Of a DNA stretch of 64,000 nt, positions 21,582 to 32,896 are shown piece after piece (position 1 is the stretch's first letter; each line of letters opens with the position of its first letter). Position numbers and translations under genes: made by a program. The notes below the pieces were generated by a model. It did no database searches. It was not told the DNA's origin and saw only the letters and a program-made list of their open reading frames with translations. This stretch comes from Gibbula magus (Eukaryota > Mollusca > Gastropoda > Trochida > Trochidae), in the NCBI GenBank assembly GCA_936450465.1, contig OW388293.1:42490982-42554981 (forward strand). The letters are read 5' to 3'.

Positions 21582-21715
21582 GAGGTGAAGTGAGGTGAGG
21601 TGAGGTGAGGTGAGGTGACTTAGGGTTTAACGCCACTTTCAAGAGTATTTCACTTATATTGCGGCTGCTAGTATTAAGGCAGGGAGAAAGCCCGCAACGC
21701 CATGTGGCTATGCTC
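21582..21715 (-). mobile_element. SINE copy D, 3' part only
   Basis: Begins with a GAGGT microsatellite (about 21582-21620, GGTGA units), then the conserved block AACGCCACTTTCAAGAGTAT and GGCAGGGAGAAAGCCCGCAA, and ends at CCATGTGGCTATG. The promoter half is absent, consistent with 5' truncation. Confidence 0.8.
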
Positions 21716-22144
21716 GCAAAAGCAGAGCAGTTTAGGAACTAAGGGTGTTGCCTTCAACTGTTCCGTCTCCTCCAAAGCCACAATAAAATGCCATTATGGA
21801 CACTTCTTTATAAATAAACCACAAAATACTTAACATTAAACTCAAGAAATTGTGATCTTGACATTAGAATTTGAATGTTAACATTTCTTCTTCTTGTTAG
21901 GGGCATGTTAACATGTCAAAAGAATTCACAGGGGGTATAATTAACAAATTATTATTTTGAGTTCTTAAAACCTTTTTCTGATTTCAAAATTTGATCAAAG
22001 GGTTCACATGGCTTTAACCCATATCTCGTTACCTTTACTTTCGCCTTTCAAGGTCACACAATCAATGATAAGTTTTCAGTGTGACCTCCCCATGACCTTG
22101 ACCTTTGACGGATATTCACGAAAAAAATTTAAAATCTTGCAAAA
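21716..22144. other. No gene recognised
   Basis: Unassigned. Contains TGACCTTGACCTTTGACGG near 22088-22106. Confidence 0.35.
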
Positions 22145-22149
22145 TTTTC

Positions 22150-22320
22150 CATAGTTGATATATATAGAATACTACCGGTAAATGATGTCCCGTTTTATAA
22201 CATGTTAATGAAACTAGTGGATGCATGGTTTGGTATTTCAACGAGCGAAAGCGAGTTAAATACTGATGCCATCCACGAGTTTCATAAACATGTTATCAAA
22301 TGGGACCGAGTTTAGTATTT
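22150..22320. repeat. Fold-back element, hairpin type 1, copy 1
   Basis: A long inverted repeat: the left arm 'TAGAATACTACCGGTAAATG', 'TCCCGTTTTATAACATGTTA' pairs with the right arm 'CATAAACATGTTATCAAATG', 'GGACCGAGTTTAGTATT' around a loop containing GAGCGAAAGCGAG. Same family as 45058-45220 and 45487-45645. Confidence 0.85.
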
Positions 22321-22559
22321 TATTTATTACTCAATGATGTAAATTGCGCTGAATTGGAAAAATCGTTTTTAGTGACATTCACTTGCAAATAGGTCACCTG
22401 CTATTGCAGTCGGGCGTCTATCATTGTGACGTCAACCAAAAACGACTATGACGTCACACGCCAATTATGACGTTATGGCAACACACTGTGGTATCACACA
22501 TGTGCGTAACCAACTCATTGTTATCTTATGAGTGATCTCACCACATTTGGGTAATAAAT
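22321..22559. repeat. Short element bounded by TTTATTACTCAA-like inverted ends
   Basis: TTTATTACTCAATGATGTAA at the left and ...CCACATTTGGGTAATAAA at the right, directly abutting the hairpin. It is homologous to 45218-45446 over its length, including 'CAACCAAAAACGACTATGAC' and 'GTAACCAACTCATTGTTATC'. Hairpin plus this unit travel together in both places, so the composite is probably one element. Confidence 0.72.
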
Positions 22560-22647
22560 ACTAAATATAAGCCTGACAGCACAAAACATTTTCAAGTTAT
22601 CATGTTTACAAGGATTCTAGAACTTGTGACTTTGAAAGTTCCCCAGG

Positions 22648-22931
22648 GGTGGGCGAGGTGAGGTGAATTGGAGTCTAATGCCACTTTCAAGAGTATTTCA
22701 ATTATATTATGGCTGCTAGTATTATTACAGGGAGAAAGCCTGCAACGCCATGTCGCTATGTATGGCGGTGAAACCAGCGAGCAACAGCTGGAACTGGCAA
22801 AACCATGGTTGGTACTGCACTGAAATTCATTCTAGCATTTGGGTGTAGAACAGTTCTCCCTGGCGGGATTTGAACCACAGACTTCTTGATCCGAAGCCGA
22901 ATGCACTAACCACTGCGCTATCCCGTCCCCT
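22648..22931 (-). mobile_element. SINE copy E, full length with target duplication
   Basis: Flanked by the direct repeat CCCCAGG (22641-22647 and 22932-22938). On the minus strand it starts with a tRNA-like head: A box in GGGATAGCGCAGTGGTTAGT (about 22902-22925) and B box GGTTCAAATCC (about 22865-22875). It ends with the conserved block CTTTCAAGAGTATTTCAATT (plus-strand sense) and GAGGTGAGGTGAATTG. This is the best reference copy in the window. Confidence 0.9.
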
Positions 22932-22939
22932 CCCCAGGT

Positions 22940-25859
22940 AGGATGTTATGTATAAAGTTATTGCTAAAACAAAACGACTCAATCATCAGAGAAAGGTGGT
23001 CAGTGTGTCACGGTGACCTTGAAAATAAACCTAAGGTCACCAAAGTCAACTGGTGTCTAAGTAATTTCCCAATGGAGACTGTCACCAAACATGACTACAT
23101 TGGCTGCTATGGTTCATAAGATAACAAGAATGGAGCATACAGACTACACCGCTGAATACACAGTCCCCGTTACATGTATTTAAAAGAATTATTTTGTTGA
23201 CTGTGACTACCTATATGAATGTACACCATGAGATAGTGCTGTGGATTATTGATCCAGGACAACACATGGCTTCTCTCAGTATTATGTTACATCATGTGAC
23301 ACATATTGCTAAACTCATCAGATCACACTGGATGTTTAATATATCTCTCCACATTATGCTGCTGAATGAACTGTAACATTTGATAGATGATAACAATAAA
23401 ACAACTGTTAAATATATAAAACATGTTGTTCTAATCCGTCATCCAAACCCTAGAGCAAAATATACAATTGACGACCAGAAAATTATAGCAAGTCTAGATA
23501 ACTCACATCTCTAGTCTCCATTTGGTATTTATATAACTATTTGAATTGTTTGTAAAATGTTGTTGGTAAGAAAAACAATATTTCTATATTTGTTCCACTA
23601 CGTGAGTATACTAAGGCATATTAAAGCATATGTAGGTCACAATCTCATCTATACTATTTCTTGAAAATTAATTTCTAATAAAAAGAGTTCATTTTTGAAA
23701 TAATACCTTCAATTAAAAATATATATATTTGATTGAATTAATCTTAAAAATTACCCAAATAAAAGTGTAAATTACGAAGACAAAATCAAACAAAGATATA
23801 CAGTATAAATTAGGTGTGCAGACAATTTTCGCTATGGACATGGTTTTGTCCATTAGAGATTTTGTCCTACAACCATAAATTAACCCTCAAAATGCTATCT
23901 TCTAGATTGTCCCTTTTAGCCCCCATGGCGGAATATTCAAACCCCTATCTCACTTGCTGCACGGCAAACAGAAAATCCCAGACAGGGAATATGACACCAT
24001 CTAATTGACCAGCAGTCACTGGCCAAAATCTCTAAGCGGCTGTGAGAAAAATAAGTCCCTCTTCCAAGACTCACCTGCAGGAATAAATTAATTCACTATT
24101 TCTATCCCAGACTAACTGGGTCCCGCATTTACGATTTAGAACCCAAGCAAAATGTTACCAGGTGATGTGAAACGTGTGATGAATACACTACCATGTCAAA
24201 CTTTCATCACTCAAAGAGTTTTATTTCAACTTTAACTCATGTAATACCAGCTCACACTGTTATATTTTGGTTATGTCTATAATAAGGCTCCGGCTAACCC
24301 CAAATTATTTTCTTTGTAACAAGTTATAATTCATGGAGTTAGCTACATCGGAATGATTTACTTATAATATGACAGGTCAAATTAATGCTTTCTTGATATT
24401 CTAGTCCTTGTAAATCATCTTATCATGTCAGCAATTGTGTATGTGTTGACAAATTAACAATAAATTCTACTTTAAAATCATGCAATTTCATTTCATGGAT
24501 GGCAATATTAAGTGAAACACTTTTAATATACAATAATACTTTCAAGGTACATGAGAATTGAACACAAAACATATCAAAACAAAAAATAGTTGCAAAATAA
24601 ATATTGTTTTATAGTTATATGATTAACAAATAAAATATTCATTCAAATTTCAAGAAATTATCAGTTCGGTTTTATTTAAAGAAATTATTTGTTTATGATT
24701 GACTTGACATTAAAACAACAATACTATTACATAAAGCAGAAAACAAAAACCACAATTGAAAACAAGCTGTCTGCGATCAAACTGTAGTTCTGACACAAAC
24801 CGCTTAACAAATTGATCCACAACGTGCATCATATTTCAACCAATAAAATCTAACATGTTTTCATCCAATTTATTAAAACTTAAATTCTTCTCCCCCTACC
24901 ACAAAGCATCTAGATCATAACTGGGAATCCTGTGAAACTCTCCTTCATTTTATATTGCCATGGAAACCGATTTACCTAAAAATCTGTTAAGTCGGTGATG
25001 TAGACACTCTTGCACGAAGAGCTTACCACTTTGAGATTTTCATTGGATGAGAGGAAGAAATTGGTCAATCCAATTAGCTGGGCTGCAGAGAAAAGTGGAG
25101 AGCAAAACCGTTAAGCCTAAACCAGTTTTATATCCAATATATATATCAGGTATATAATATATGACCTATTAACTTTGCACCAACAGTACTCCGTAAACAT
25201 ATCCAAGATTTTGTTTTGAAATTCAAATAAAATCAACATTTTAAACCAAAAAAACAGCATCATACCAAATCGATATTATGTTTCTATAACTTTTATGAGC
25301 TTTGCACTGCCAGAAATGATGTTTTGTAGACAAATAAACTTTCAATGACAAACATCTTCGGCAAGTTTGGCAAAAAAATGATAGGCATAAGGTCATCATT
25401 GTAATAAGCATCAACACCTTATTAGAAAACCCACCAATCCTGAATCCTCACACTTAACAGTAACAAGAAACCTAAGCCATGTGAACTTTAAGGTGAATGG
25501 TCCGTGACTCTACAGCCAGGTTAATATATAAGAGTGATTGCTTGTATACATTGTGCAAACATGTTATATACAAGTGCTCTGGATGAAAAATGATGAAAGA
25601 GTGCTCTTATTAAGCCACTGCCCAAATTTGATAATCAGTGTCCCATTTGAACATATTAAATTCAGCACTCAAGACGGTCATTACACCGACTACAGTAGTC
25701 AAAATACCACTGCATCAGTAGATAAAGAGTAAGCTGAAAATTAAATATAATGAGAGGCAATTTTACCTATCACCAAATTCATACTTGTACTACCGGGTAT
25801 ATCTCATATTCAAAATGTTAATCCTCACTGTAATTGGGAAAATGTGTTGATCTCACCCC
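22940..25859. other. Long AT-rich stretch, no gene recognised
   Basis: No supported ORF. Around 23438-23480 'CATCCAAACCCTAGAGCAAA' with 'CAATTGACGACCAG' reappears near 29106-29145 in near-identical form, so a short dispersed repeat is present. A decayed piggyBac-like end pair is at 23884-24140 (separate entry). Confidence 0.4.
23884..24140. mobile_element. Possible small decayed piggyBac-like element
   Basis: TTAA (23880-23883) is followed by CCCTCAAAATGC and then 'CCCTTTTAGCCCCCATGGCG' with GAATATTCA, paralleling the terminus at 11285 (CCCTTACG..., 'TTTTTAGCCCCTGTGGCGGA'). The right side has 'GGGTCCCGCATTTACG', reminiscent of the GGGACCCGCA...TTAAGGG end, but the final TTAA is not recognisable. 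Confidence 0.4.
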
Positions 25860-26260
25860 AAAATAGCTTTTCAGGTTATGACCTCGCCTCGGTGACCTTT
25901 ATTTGGGATCGCAGGATCACGAAATCACAATATAGAATCCCAATTGGCCAAGGAGTCTGTACATGAAATTTCAAGTCTCTATGCCCTAAGGGTCAGTGGT
26001 TCTTGAGAAATAGATGAAAATAGGTTTTCAGGTCATGACCTCAGTGACCTATATTTGGGGTTGCAGGGTCACGAAATCTACAATTTAGAATCCCCATTGT
26101 CAAGGAGTCTGTACACAACATTTCAGCTCCCTAGACCAAGTGGTTCTGGAGAAGAAGACGAAAAAGCGAAAAGTTTCCAGACTGATGGACGGACGGACAG
26201 ACACGGGACACAATTCCATGCCATAAGCCCATCAGGCTTTCCAGGCCAGAACAACTAATA
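25860..26260 (+). repeat. Dispersed 'GGTTCTGGAGAAGAAGACGA' repeat, two units
   Basis: Two units of about 170 bp share 'CC(A)TTGNCAAGGAGTCTGTACA', TTCA(A/G)(G/C)TC and 'GTGGTTCT(G/T)GAGAA', ending in GGACGGACGGACAGAC and 'CCATGCCATAAGCCCATCAG'. Homologous to 13140-13290, 42540-43400 and, inverted, 60461-60945. A 67-codon plus-strand frame here is not a gene. Confidence 0.75.
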
Positions 26261-28858
26261 ATTTAATTGGATAAATCTAAGTCTTATATATTTGAACTAA
26301 ATGTTAAAGAGATTCGTAAAGCAAGGACATCTATTTAAGACTCTATATTATTAACATGAAGTATTTTTCACCAATGAGAACTCGGCAGCCTGTTGAATGT
26401 TTGATTTACTTCCTGATATAAGAATAAATATTGTAACAGACAGTCAACATTCTACTGATGTAATTAAAGGATCATATTCCTTTCTCAATAACATCAGATT
26501 CTCTTGGAGAATTGATACCTTTTACTTTCTTATATATTTCTTCACAGAAACCTCAACTATCTGCAATTGAACATAAAGGAATATTTTGTAAATCCGTCAT
26601 TAGCAAATTCCAATGCTACATATCAAATTTATGAAAAGTTTCATCAACGAATACTTAATGATTTCAGGGATATGACCCAAACAAACACACTATCAACAAA
26701 GTTTAAATGATGCTAATGTGCAAGGAACATGTAAAACTAATTTGGTAGAAATATCAAAATATGGAGCCTTTCTACAGCTTGATCAATGTGTATGCAGAGT
26801 TTCATCAATGAATACTTATTAGTTTTAGAAATGTACTCAGATTAAACATTAGAGGTATTACATGATTATATATTACTTCTAAGGGCAGGCAAAATTAGTA
26901 ACTTGGTTTACAGATATTTTTTGCTAAATGACTAAAAGCAGGAGGCAAAAAAAAGAAAAATAAACTTTGCTGTAGTGTTGATGGAAAATATTCAGGTAAG
27001 TAAAACAGTCACAAAGTTAATTAAGAAAATAACAAATAAGTTATCTTTAAACTGATCAACAATGTCTTGTTATTCTGTAGCAAAGTTTTTTCTTGTAGCG
27101 TTATTGAACGGCTTCACTTCTCATTGTTTTTATTTGTCAATGAATGTACACTTGTCTACCGGTATATCAAATTTTCAAATATAAAGTCATAAAACTGTTA
27201 CCTTTAGTAATATGTTTCATCTTGATCGTGCAACAACCATGCATTAAAATGTCCATTTATTGATATTCACAAAGCAGATGTCTTACATGTTGATGAACAG
27301 TTGAGTTTTATCTAACTTAATTTTGGAAGAATTTATAAATTTCAAATTTAATTTTTTACCAAAAATTTAATACCATATAGAAGTATTCCTTGGCTGATGA
27401 CTAAATGCATGCACTTTTCAGTTTAAGAGTATGACGTCGAAAACATAAGATATTTGTAATTGAATATCAAACATAAACTGAAGGGTAAACTTTTGTACTT
27501 TTGTATTTCTGTTATATATACACAGCTCAATCACTGCTGCTTTTAAAATAGTCAAGTCTTATTGGAAAGATAATGACATGGAGTAAGTAACCACAACACT
27601 AGCATCCACTGAATACCCCAAAGTCTTGGAATAATTAACTTAATGAGGATAACTCATTTTGGTGTTATTCTGGGAAATGTAGCTAAAAATAGCAAAAATA
27701 AATTTGGTTAAATGAAGCTCAATAACACACACTCTCTCGGATCTTATGAATCATCTTAACTGGCTTCGGTTTCTTCGCTGCTTCATTCAGACAAGGGATA
27801 TTTTACGCAGTACTTCACACTACAGGGGCAAATTCACATGCAAAAATTTTCAAAAGGGGGTGGGGGGTTGATCCCCTTCTTCACTAGAGTAACAAATATT
27901 TTAAAACTAATTATGTAAGGCTATGTTTATTTTGATATGAGACTATCATCAAACTTTTTACATCATAGATGCAGTGCAGGGGGTGGGCTTTAAGGGGTAT
28001 GTAACCGGCACTAAGACGACTAGACTTCTTTCACCTGCTGGACTTAGTAGTATTTCTTGCCTAATGTGAAAACCTTTTTTGGGGATAAAGATAAGGTCGG
28101 TAATCTGTGTTGCAAATTTCAGCACTAGGAGTATTTTACTTTAATAACCTCTGTGGGTTGAGAATACAGTTAAATATGATTTTTCAAAAGATATCACTCT
28201 GGTATAGATCATAAGAATTATTTTAGATTTATCATACATGATGATCAGTTAGTAAAATAATATAATATTTGACTCTAATTTACGACTACCTCTTTTAACA
28301 TCAATATATTAATTATTAAATAATTTGTTTTCTGGCATAATACAAAAAAAAGCATACCTCATTACATGCAGATAGTAGCTTCTCTTAGACTTAAAGAACA
28401 CAATTTTTGGACTGTGAGAGAGTCTATCCCAGGTATGTTAATGAAGAAGTGATGAAAGGTACATGTTTACCAGCGGAAGTGGGAAGAGCACTTTACGTTA
28501 TACCCAGATGCCAAACCTTCTTGTGCTGGCTCCGTCTGAGTAATGAAGAGATTTAGGATGAGAGCTGAGGAGGCTAACATCATAGAAAAGAGCAGCCATA
28601 TTTTCTAAAAGAAGATGTGAACATCTAGTTCCCCTTCACCAATGTATTAATTAAGCTTAAAAAGCACTGTACGTGCTATTTTGTTGTAAATAGTAAAATT
28701 AAAGAAAATCTCAAATAGTCCAGACCAAACGGTACCAGATTCAGAGCCTTATTTCAGACACTTAACCCTCTATCTGCACGACATGTTAGGTGGGATTTCC
28801 GTGAATTGGACACTCAGAATATTACACTAATTGAATCAGTAGCTTCAGTTTTAAGACA
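26261..28858. other. Long AT-rich stretch, no gene recognised
   Basis: No supported ORF, RNA gene or repeat structure; unassigned. Confidence 0.4.
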
Positions 28859-28860
28859 TA

Positions 28861-29075
28861 CCGTATTACCTCTATAAGCGCCGGGTTTCCAATAAGCGCT
28901 TGGCCTCTAAATAAGCGCCGGGGGTCAAGGGTAGTTGAGAAAATAAGCGCCGGGCCTCCAATAAGCGCCGAGTCTAAACCATTAGATTAATGCTTCCTTA
29001 GTTAACTTAAATTTTCTTTTATAGAAATAAGTGGCAGGTCTCCAAAAAGCGCCGGGCCTCTAATAAGCGCCACAT
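28861..29075. repeat. Cluster of AATAAGCGCCGGG motifs with a CCGTATTACC terminus
   Basis: Begins TA-CCGTATTACCTCTATAAGCG. At least six copies of an (A)ATAAGCGC or AAAGCGCCGGGCCTC motif follow. The terminus resembles that of the TA-flanked element at 3755-5125 (CCGTATATTACTGTGTATAA). No matching right terminus is seen, so it is probably a truncated or decayed member of a related group. Confidence 0.55.
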
Positions 29076-29386
29076 AATGAAAATGGGGGGTCATCAGATT
29101 TATAGTCGGTCATCCAGACCCTAGAGCAAAATATTCAATTCACGACCAGCCCAGTCTAGAAACAACATTTACCGGTAGGTCAAATTAACCTAAACAGGAC
29201 AGAAAAATTCTTAAAGAAATTTAATATGAATAAATTTAGAAGCTAGCACAGCTCACAATTCACAAACTTCAGCTTCCTACATAGTTCGGTCAAACAAACA
29301 ATCAAATAGCATAAGACACACCAACTGGTGTTTGTTAAAATGTGTGTTAAGTTTGATGGAAGTGAGGTGCCTGGTTTCTGAGATGT

Positions 29387-29465
29387 TAACTGTTGTTAAC
29401 TGTTGTTAACTGTTGTTCACTGTTGTTTACTGTTGTTTACTGTTGTTCACTGTTCTACTGTTCAC
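29387..29465. repeat. 10-bp simple repeat (ACTGTTGTTA)n
   Basis: Roughly eight units of ACTGTTGTT(A/C/T), slightly degenerate at the right end. The plus-strand 60-codon frame starting here is a by-product. Confidence 0.85.
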
Positions 29466-30372
29466 TTACTCATTAATATGAACATTTTCAACATAATATT
29501 GATGACTTACAGACTTCTACTTATTCAATTAACTTCTACCATTATTTTCACCATCACAACACACACTAGTGCAATGGATCTCTAGGCTTGTCTTGTCTCC
29601 AGGTAAATTGTATAAGGTAAAATGAAGTATAGGTTTGACCAACAACCAAGTCACACCTAGGGATCATGGGTGAAATTTCATCACGCTTGGTGAAGCTATA
29701 AGTACAGTTGGGGAGATATGCTCAGGACAAAAAAGCTTCCTCAAAATGTCACTATTTATGTTTTCATTGAATCCATGATTAAATAAATTCATATAAAGAT
29801 CTATAACCAAAATAAGAGAATCTAGAGATTATGTTTGACATGTGTTTTAAGTTTTTGTTGGAGATAGAATCATGTATAGTGATGCAGTGTTGTTCCCAGA
29901 GGGGGTCCTGGGGACATTTGCCTACCTTTTTGGTATGTGTCCCTTAAAATTTGGAGAAGTAGGATACTTTTTACCATTGCAAAGGATCCCACTTGTTCAG
30001 AAATGCCCAAAATGACCCCCTCATGAGATCGCCTAAGAACAACACTGGTGATGTGTATGATGTAATAGTGATAAATATTATTTGTTTATTCACCTTCTGC
30101 AAAATACTGAAGAAAACCACAAGGCAGTCTGATTTTCAAAGTTTCCAATACACATTACTATTCAACCTTCACGGTTTTGTCCACAAAATAATAACTTTTA
30201 AGAACCTGCTGATGCAGTGTTGTAGGAATTGAGAGTGTAAACAATAACATTCATCTTTGTCACATTGTACTGTACACACACACATAGAAACAACAAAGCA
30301 TCAAGAGTTATACAACACATGAAATAAGAAATGTATTTTCATGCTGTAAGTGCGCAATCTATGAGAGTCAAT
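29466..30372. other. No gene recognised
   Basis: AT-rich flank of the piggyBac element. A 79-codon plus-strand frame at 29993-30232 has no recognisable features. Confidence 0.4.
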
Positions 30373-30779
30373 TTAACCCTTAACATGCGGGTCCCGGAAT
30401 TATCCGGGCGGGCTATAAGCGATTCGTAGGTACTCCAGTACGGATCCCGGATCGCTTACTTAGAATAATTCACGCCTGTCTATGTACTGGGCTAGCCTCC
30501 ATACCGGGTCCCGAGTCGATTGTTTCCGCGACTCGCTGCATGAGAATGGCTGTATTTATGCCTCGCAGCCCGCAATGAGAATAAAACTTTCTTCAGTGTC
30601 TGGTCAGAACGTCCAGCAAAATTCACACCAATTTGCGTGTGCATTGTTGACCCGTAACGCATCGATAATTAGCTTTACAAAAGGCCAATTTTGTCCTGCT
30701 TCGCTCCGATGGCTACACTGCCCGGCGGCTAATTAGCACCTAAGTGTCTGCACTGCCCCGGGGTGAGATAGGCCCGTAC

Positions 30780-30870
30780 AGGCTTATCTGTCTCGCATCC
30801 CGCCACATGGGCAGATAGCCTATGCTTATCTGTCTCGCATCTCGCCACATGGGCAGATAGCTTCTAATTA
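30780..30870. repeat. Short tandem duplication in the piggyBac left arm
   Basis: GGCTTATCTGTCTCGCATCC / GCTTATCTGTCTCGCATCTC, each followed by CGCCACATGGGCAGATAGC, two units of about 46 bp. Confidence 0.85.
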
Positions 30871-31119
30871 CGGGAAGATATTGCGATAAGCTACCTTTCT
30901 CTCGCACTTCGTATCATATGAACCAATTGGTTGTTTTCATTTTTTTTATACCAAAATAAAGAGGAAAGAATGGCCTTTATTCCCATATAAAAATCGCAAT
31001 TGCGCTAACATAACTGAAAATACAGCAATCGCACAGAGATAGCCGACTTTCGCACTTTTGAATTTTGATACATGTGGCGCATTTACCCCAACATGCCTCG
31101 GCGCTCTATTTCTAAGAAA

Positions 31120-31570
31120 CTACTTGGGATATTTTCATAATTTTTTTATCAGTATATAGATAAAAGAATTGTCTTCAATTCCATATAAAATACGTGTATT
31201 TTCGGCAATAACTTTTGATGCGCCAGGTGTCGCGCAGAAGGTGATATTCGGCTTTGAATAAGTGGCGCTCTTAGCATATACCATCATTACGGGCTTTATA
31301 ACTTGTGAACCGCAAGTCCGATTTTTATAATTTTTACATCATTGTAAAGAGAAAAACATTGTCTTCAATTCCATGTATAATGCGCATGTTTTCGGGAAGA
31401 ACTCTGCATGCGCAAAGCGCCGCGCCAAAAGGTATAATTTTCGCACTTCATAACTTTTGAACCGCAAGTCCGATTTTTATAATTTTTACATCATTGTAAA
31501 GAGAAAAACATTGTCTTTAATTCCAGATATAATGCGCATGTTTTTGGGAAGAACTATGCATGCGCGAAGA
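31120..31570 (+). repeat. Subterminal direct repeats, left side of piggyBac
   Basis: Three units sharing AACCGCAAGTCCGATTTTTA, TTTTTACATCATTGTAAAGA, 'CATTGTCTT(C/T)AATTCCA' and ATGCGCATG. Units near 31300-31400 and 31450-31560 are close to identical; the one near 31130-31200 is more diverged. Further units in the same orientation lie right of the transposase. Confidence 0.85.
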
Positions 31571-32204
31571 GCCGCAATATTGATGTACGCATAAGTGAAG
31601 AAGTATGATAATATATAACTAAAATACTGTTCTTTAGATACGCAAATATAGAGCTTTATAAACGATGAACAACTGTCATGACGGAATTTTGTTTCCAGTT
31701 TTGGAAAAAAAATTATAACATAAAAGCGAAAATATATTTGAGTACGGGACCCGCCGCTCGGGGAAAAGCCTTTTCGTGGGAATATTTTCTCAGGAAAATA
31801 TTTCACTTTTCGGAGTTTCTAAAAATGCGTGAACATTTTTGTTACTGATGCCATTTGCGAAAGGTTTTTATTTCTAAAATTCAAATGCGAGGGCGCACCT
31901 TTCCAAACCATTTGAATTGAATTTATTATTTTATCTTTTACATTATTGAATAAAAGACGTTTCATTCAATAAGATTTGAAGAATTATTTATATGTGTAGC
32001 GGACTGAACTGAGCAGATGGAGAATTTGATTCCTCACCACTTTTATTACCAAAGTTCTTTTGTATCACAATTACTTTTTTAGGTATTAGTTTTTTCGTGA
32101 GCAGGGGAATTTCCGACGGGATTCGCCATGACATAATGAGAAAAAATTCCCATGAACATGGGCGTGGTCCGTCATCTTCGGGACCGACCCACAAGTATAA
32201 ATAT

Positions 32205-32760
32205 CTACCGGGGGGTGCGCGGACCCCCCCGCTTTTGGTCGCCACCCCCCAAACTTTTTGTGCAAATTATTTTTTTGTTTCTACTTTGAAATAAAGGTTC
32301 GTGTCATTCCGAGGTATGAAGGTTTCTGCTATATATGTCGAGAGGGCATGGGAACCCATTCCCAATAGAATCCGGGGTTCGTCCCATAGGATTGTGCCTC
32401 GGAGTCTCTCGTTCTCAAAAGAGAACATGGGAAACCTGTCCCGCGATTGAATCCGGGGTCCGCCGCGGAAGACGGGGACGGGAATTCCCGGAGAGCATGG
32501 GAGTATGCTCCCATGGGTCCGGGCTCCGCCTCGAGAGACCGCTCCTTGGATGCTCTGCTTCTCGAAAAGAGAAGTCATTCGGCAACTGACAACCCGAGCT
32601 TCCCTGACATAGTAGTTTATTTTCCGGGCCTCGCGCCCGGTGCTACACGTCGCCGAGGAAATCAGAAAATGGTCCGTTTGACATATGCGTCGGAAAAATC
32701 GGCGCGATGTCAGAAGCCGTCGGCGCCGTCGGCGCTTGCGGCGCAGTCGTCCTAGATGCG
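32205..32760. other. GC-rich, CpG-rich block upstream of the transposase
   Basis: Contrasts sharply with the AT-rich surroundings. It contains imperfect duplications (GAGCATGGGA(A/G), GAATCCGGGGT, TCTCGTTCTCAAAAGAGA) and ends about 135 bp before the transposase start. By position it may be the promoter or first exon of the transposase. Small overlapping frames on both strands are a consequence of the base composition. Confidence 0.5.
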
Positions 32761-32869
32761 CCGGGAGGTTCTGAAACTGGCAAATGAACGTCCATGAAGC
32801 TCACATTCATTATCTCTGTATGTTTATTGTCTCTAATCACATGTTATATGTTGCATACATCTAACGCAT

Positions 32870-32885
32870 TTTCAATCATTTACAG
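32870..32885 (+). promoter_or_regulatory. Possible 3' splice site just before the transposase start
   Basis: TTTCAATCATTTACAG followed by GTTGAAGCAGA and then the ATG at 32897. A pyrimidine-containing tract ending in ACAG, 11 bases before the start codon, would fit an intron in the 5' UTR. No donor is assigned. Confidence 0.35.
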
Positions 32886-32896
32886 GTTGAAGCAGA

